Assembly: GCA_050946195.1 (NCBI GenBank)
Contig: JBMNUI010000032.1
Coordinates: forward strand, 1 to 23,727
Length of the DNA stretch: 23,727 nt
Direction of reading: 5' to 3'
Origin: UMGS1002 sp050946195
Lineage (GTDB): Bacteria; Bacillota; Clostridia; Oscillospirales; CAG-272
The translations under genes and the position numbers were made by a program. The notes below the pieces were generated by a model that was not told where the DNA came from, searched no databases, and was given only the letters and a program-made list of their open reading frames with translations. Shown piece after piece: positions 20,482-23,727 of this stretch. Every line of letters begins with the position of its first letter. Position 1 is the first letter of the stretch.

Positions 20482-21090
20482 TCACTTCCTTTGCGGCTGG
20501 GCCGCCTTGAGTATTTCGGTCAAAAGGGTGTTTTTCCCCTCCCCGGTCTTTGACGAGAAGGGAATTACCAAAGCCCCGGTCAGCGCCGGGTGCTTCTTGA
20601 GTGCCTCAAGCGCTTCTACGCGCCGGGTTTTGCTCAGCTTGTCGGCCTTTGTGGCTGCGATGACATGCGGGATTTTTGTGCGCGCGAGGAAATCGAGCAT
20701 CAGCTCGTCGTCGGCGCTCGGCCCGATGTTAAGGTCGACAAGCTGCACCACAAGGCGCAGAAGATCAATGTTCGGATTGTTTGTAAAGTAAGAGTCGACA
20801 AGTCGCGACCAGCGGATCTTTTCGGCAACCGGTCGCCTGGCATACCCGTAGCCCGGGAGGTCTACAAAGTAAAATTTGTTGTCGACATTGTAAAAATTTA
20901 TGGTTATGGTTTTCCCGGGCGTCGAGCTGACCCGCGCCAGTCCCCGCAGCCCCAGCAGCGTGTTGATAAGCGAACTCTTGCCGACGTTCGAGCGGCCCGA
21001 GAAGGCTATCTGCGGTAGGGAATTGTCCGGGAACTGCCCGGATTGGCCCGCGCTGACCGAGAGGGTTGTGTTCTTTAGGTTAAATGCCAT
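20482..21090 (-). CDS. engB: Ribosome biogenesis GTP-binding protein EngB (YsxC)
   Basis: An essential GTPase of 50S assembly. G1 is GRSNVGKSS (near residue 33), G3 is DLPGYGYA, G4 is ATKADKLS (TKAD), and G5 is SSKTGEG. Two in-frame starts exist: ATG at 21111 (209 aa, no good ribosome-binding site) and ATG at 21090 (202 aa). I choose 21090 from length and N-terminus; the gene then overlaps lon by 11 nt. Start remains uncertain. Confidence 0.93.
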   Translation of the reverse strand: MAFNLKNTTLSVSAGQSGQFPDNSLPQIAFSGRSNVGKSSLINTLLGLRGLARVSSTPGKTITINFYNVDNKFYFVDLPGYGYARRPVAEKIRWSRLVDSYFTNNPNIDLLRLVVQLVDLNIGPSADDELMLDFLARTKIPHVIAATKADKLSKTRRVEALEALKKHPALTGALVIPFSSKTGEGKNTLLTEILKAAQPQRK

Positions 21091-23524
21091 AATGCTCGCT
21101 GCTATCCTCATAGGCCGCCGCCGGCCCGAGGGGCGCTATTGCACCGATGTCGATTTTGTCCTGCTTTTTGGGCTGGGGCAGCTCGGGCAGGACAATCGGT
21201 GCGTCGAGCAGAGCGGTGTCGAGGACCTCGGCGACATCCGAGCAGGGAATAAAGCAGAGCGAAGTCCTGACGGTTTTGTCTATCTCCTCAAGGTCACGCT
21301 GATTCTCTGCCGGGATTATCACCTTTTTGACGCCGGCGTTATACGCGGCAAGCGTCTTTTCCTTCAGCCCGCCGACGGCAAGCATCCTGCCGCGCAGGGT
21401 AATCTCTCCGGTCATCGCTATGTCGTGCCTTACCGGCCGCCCTGTGAGGGCGCTGACAAGCGCGGTCACCATTGTGACACCCGCCGACGGGCCGTCCTTG
21501 GGGACCGCGCCCTCGGGGGCGTGGATGTGCAGGTCCTTTGTCCGGTAGAATTCGGGGTCAATGCCGAATGCCTTTGCAATGCTGCGCACATAGCTTACCG
21601 CAATCTGTGCCGATTCCTTCATAACCTCGCCGAGCGAGCCGGTAAGATCGAGCTTGCCGGTGCCGTCGAGCACGGCGGCTTCAATCTTTAGAATGTCGCC
21701 GCCGGCCTCGGTATATGCAAGTCCGTTGGCAACTCCGACCAAATCCTCCGGAGGAATTCTTTCGCTTGTAAATTTAGGCACCCCGAGATAGGACTGTAAA
21801 TCGTCCTTGTCGATAACGACGCGGGTGACATTGTCGGTGACTATTCTCTTTGCCGCCTTGCGGCAGAGCTCGGCAATCGCGCGCTCAAGGTTTCTCACCC
21901 CGGCCTCACGGGTATACGAGGCTATTATTTCCCTGATTGCATCATCGGTAATCCTGAGCATCCTGCGGCCGAGGCCGTGGCGCTTGAGCTGCTTTCCGAT
22001 AAGATGGTTTTTTGCGATGTTGAACTTCTCGAGTGGGGTGTATGTATTCAGCTCGATGACCTCCATCCGGTCAATCAGCGGGCGCGGGACGGTATCGAGG
22101 GTATTGGCAGTGGTGATAAAAAGGCATTCCGACAAATCAAAGGGGATTTCGATGAAATGGTCGCGGAAGTTTTTGTTCTGCTCGGGGTCGAGAACCTCAA
22201 GCAGGGCAGAAGTCGGATCTCCGTGTGCGTCGGCGGTCAGCTTGTCGATTTCGTCAAGCAAAATCAGCGTATTTTTCACCCCGACCTGCGCCAAGGCCGT
22301 GATAATGCGGCCGGGCATCGCCCCGACATAGGTCTTGCGGTGGCCGCGGATGTCGGCTTCGTCGCGTATGCCGCCGAGTGCCACCCGCACGTATTTGCGG
22401 CCGGTCGCCCGCGCCACAGAGGCGGCAATCGAGGTTTTTCCGACTCCCGGGGGGCCGACCAGACAGATTATCTGACTCTTGAGCTCGGGGGTAAGCTGCT
22501 TTACCGCAATGAACTCAAGTATGCGCTCCTTGACCTTTTCAAGCCCGTCGTGGTCGGCGTTGAGAATTTTCCGCGCCGCCGCGACATTTGCCCGCTCTTT
22601 AGTCTTTTTGTTCCACGGGAGCTCAAGGCAGATGTCAAGGTAGTTGCGCAGCACGCTGGCCTCGGCCGAACCGTAGGGTACCTTTGAGAGGCGTTCGGTT
22701 TCCTTGAGCAGCTTCTTCTCGGCCTCTGGCGGAAGGTGGGCTTTCAATATTTTTTTCTGATATTCCTCGGTTTCGTTGTCGCCCTCGCCCAGCTCGTTTT
22801 CTATTACCCGCATCTGTTCGCGCAGGTAGTAGTCGCGGCGCTCGCGGTTTAAGTTTTCCTGAACCTTTGCATGGATGTCGTACTCGCAGCTTAGCAGCTC
22901 GTGCTCCTCCTCGAGTATCCTGACAAGCAGCATAATCAGCTCGAGCGGGTCAAACTGCTCGAGTATGCGCTGCTTGTCGGAGGTCTTGACGAGTATTCCC
23001 GAGGCGATGAAGTCGGCAAGCAGCGACGGATTTTTAATTGCCTTGGCGGCGATGATGAACTCATCGGATATGTGGGGCAGAAACTTATGGATTTTCTCGA
23101 GTGCCTGGATTGCCTCACGCATGTATGCGTCTACAACAATGTCGGAGGTGCCGTCGAGCACGATGGTTTTGCACATCAGGTCGGCGCTGATGTAATCGCC
23201 GGTGGTTTTATATGCGATTACCGTTGCGCGGGTCTGCCCTTCGGCAAGTATGCGGAGCTTCCCCTCTGGAGTGCGGATTGACTGCTTTATTCTGGCAACA
23301 CAGCCGACCTTATAGAGCCCGGAAATTTTGGGTTCTTCTACCGTCGGCGTGGACTCTGCAACCAAAAAAACGCGCGAGGAGCCAGCGGTCGCTACTTCTG
23401 CCGCCGACACCGAGGCTTTATCGGCAACCTCAAAGGTTGAGGCGATTGCCGGATATGCGACGGTATCGCGCAGCACCACGACCGGCAGGGTGGTTTCATA
23501 AACTTTTTCAAAATAGTTTGGCAT
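21080..23524 (-). CDS. lon: ATP-dependent protease Lon
   Basis: An 814-aa serine protease of the AAA+ family, degrading misfolded and regulatory proteins. The N-terminal substrate domain is residues 1 to about 210 (LPVVVLRDTVAYP), followed by a helical segment, the AAA+ module with Walker A GPPGVGKTS (357-365), Walker B LILLDEID, and the protease domain with the Ser680-Lys721 dyad in GPSAGV and GGLKEK. The ORF extends to a TTG at 23551, but AAAGGA lies 6 nt before the ATG at 23524. First gene of the cluster lon-engB-M50-scpA-scpB. No CIRCE or CtsR operator was seen. Confidence 0.97.
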   Translation of the reverse strand: MPNYFEKVYETTLPVVVLRDTVAYPAIASTFEVADKASVSAAEVATAGSSRVFLVAESTPTVEEPKISGLYKVGCVARIKQSIRTPEGKLRILAEGQTRATVIAYKTTGDYISADLMCKTIVLDGTSDIVVDAYMREAIQALEKIHKFLPHISDEFIIAAKAIKNPSLLADFIASGILVKTSDKQRILEQFDPLELIMLLVRILEEEHELLSCEYDIHAKVQENLNRERRDYYLREQMRVIENELGEGDNETEEYQKKILKAHLPPEAEKKLLKETERLSKVPYGSAEASVLRNYLDICLELPWNKKTKERANVAAARKILNADHDGLEKVKERILEFIAVKQLTPELKSQIICLVGPPGVGKTSIAASVARATGRKYVRVALGGIRDEADIRGHRKTYVGAMPGRIITALAQVGVKNTLILLDEIDKLTADAHGDPTSALLEVLDPEQNKNFRDHFIEIPFDLSECLFITTANTLDTVPRPLIDRMEVIELNTYTPLEKFNIAKNHLIGKQLKRHGLGRRMLRITDDAIREIIASYTREAGVRNLERAIAELCRKAAKRIVTDNVTRVVIDKDDLQSYLGVPKFTSERIPPEDLVGVANGLAYTEAGGDILKIEAAVLDGTGKLDLTGSLGEVMKESAQIAVSYVRSIAKAFGIDPEFYRTKDLHIHAPEGAVPKDGPSAGVTMVTALVSALTGRPVRHDIAMTGEITLRGRMLAVGGLKEKTLAAYNAGVKKVIIPAENQRDLEEIDKTVRTSLCFIPCSDVAEVLDTALLDAPIVLPELPQPKKQDKIDIGAIAPLGPAAAYEDSSEHYGI

Positions 23525-23604
23525 GTTGTTTCCTTTCAGGCTATCTTTCAAGACCGATTAACTCAAAAGCTAATCGTCCTACATTTATATCATAACATAA
23601 TTCA

Positions 23605-23689
23605 GCGCGGGGAGATTTGCTCAAAGGCGGTATTATCGCAGCCTGCAATGCCCGCGCAGACAGGGCTCTGGCCCGAAGGGGCAGCCCCG
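23605..23689 (-). promoter_or_regulatory. Structured leader of lon
   Basis: Two consecutive stem-loops after the promoter: CGGGGCT (23689-23683) with AGCCCTG (23667-23661), and GCGCGGG (23657-23651) with CCCGCGC (23611-23605). The second contains inner stems TTGC/GCAA and AGGC/GCCT and a TGCGATAATACC loop. A third, CGATTA with TAATCG, lies near 23553-23574. No T tract follows, so not a terminator. It does not match a riboswitch I recognise. Confidence 0.55.
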
Positions 23690-23698
23690 GACGCATAC

Positions 23699-23727
23699 AT
23701 TATACCATAAGGCACCGGGTATTTCTA
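23699..23727 (-). promoter_or_regulatory. Promoter of lon
   Basis: TAGAAA (23727-23722, 4 of 6), 17-nt spacer, TGG plus TATAAT (23704-23699), an extended -10. It lies at the window edge; transcription starts near 23692, giving a leader of about 170 nt. Confidence 0.7.

Noticed and set aside
23605..23700. 6S, SRP or tmRNA gene before lon
   Set aside because: None of the conserved cores (such as the SRP GGAA/AGCAG loop or the tmRNA GGGGGC start) is present.

Overview
The window looks like a chromosomal segment from an endospore-forming or spore-related Clostridia, probably an Oscillospiraceae/Ruminococcaceae-type Firmicute of fairly high G+C. The pointers are spo0A, a GerW/YtfJ-family sporulation gene, a DacF-type carboxypeptidase, strong AGGAGG ribosome-binding sites, sigma-A promoters with 17-nt spacers, and a palindromic intergenic repeat of a kind I recall from that family. 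The taxonomic call is inference; no rRNA is present. There is no phage, transposase or CRISPR array.

Region 1 (98-4530, minus strand) is an aromatic amino acid operon: aroF (DAHP synthase), tyrA, aroB and aroA, tightly packed with 4-5 nt overlaps or a 2-nt gap. A consensus promoter (TTGACA-N17-TATAAT) leads into a leader with a 21-codon peptide that has 5 Tyr and 4 Phe. It is followed by mutually exclusive 1:2, 2:3 and 3:4 RNA helices, the last being an intrinsic terminator. This is the architecture of ribosome-mediated (trp/phe-type) attenuation and the strongest regulatory find in the window. aroB appears to start at a rare ATT codon.

Region 2 (4467-5030) holds what looks like the 5' stub of a type III glutamine synthetase gene, with its own promoter and a terminator-bearing leader, and then the divergent promoter of dxs. 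dxs (plus strand, 5059-6963) makes DXP for isoprenoids, thiamine and pyridoxal.

Region 3 (7039-8690, minus) is an AT-richer accessory patch: a secreted ComEC-like metallo-beta-lactamase-fold protein behind one or two small unknown ORFs.

Region 4 (8744-10390, plus) is the rpsF-ssb-rpsR operon. It has a structured leader resembling the S6:S18 autoregulatory element. rpsF encodes a normal S6 domain plus a roughly 120-residue acidic tail built on nine perfect-length 24-bp repeats (AEVAADST).

Region 5 (10384-14946) carries a small lipoprotein gene, rsmA with a palindromic repeat in its leader, tRNA-Thr(CGT) on the plus strand, rpiB, a DUF362/ferredoxin protein, and spo0A with a divergent receiver domain.

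Region 6 (15165-23727, minus) is a long housekeeping/sporulation cluster read in the order lon, engB, M50 protease, scpA, scpB, DUF2953 (ytfI), ytfJ, dacF, rluB, driven by a promoter at the window edge through a structured leader. Start codons were reassigned from ribosome-binding sites for aroB, aroF, rpsR, rsmA, the DUF362 gene, spo0A, dacF and lon, and from length/family N-terminus for engB.
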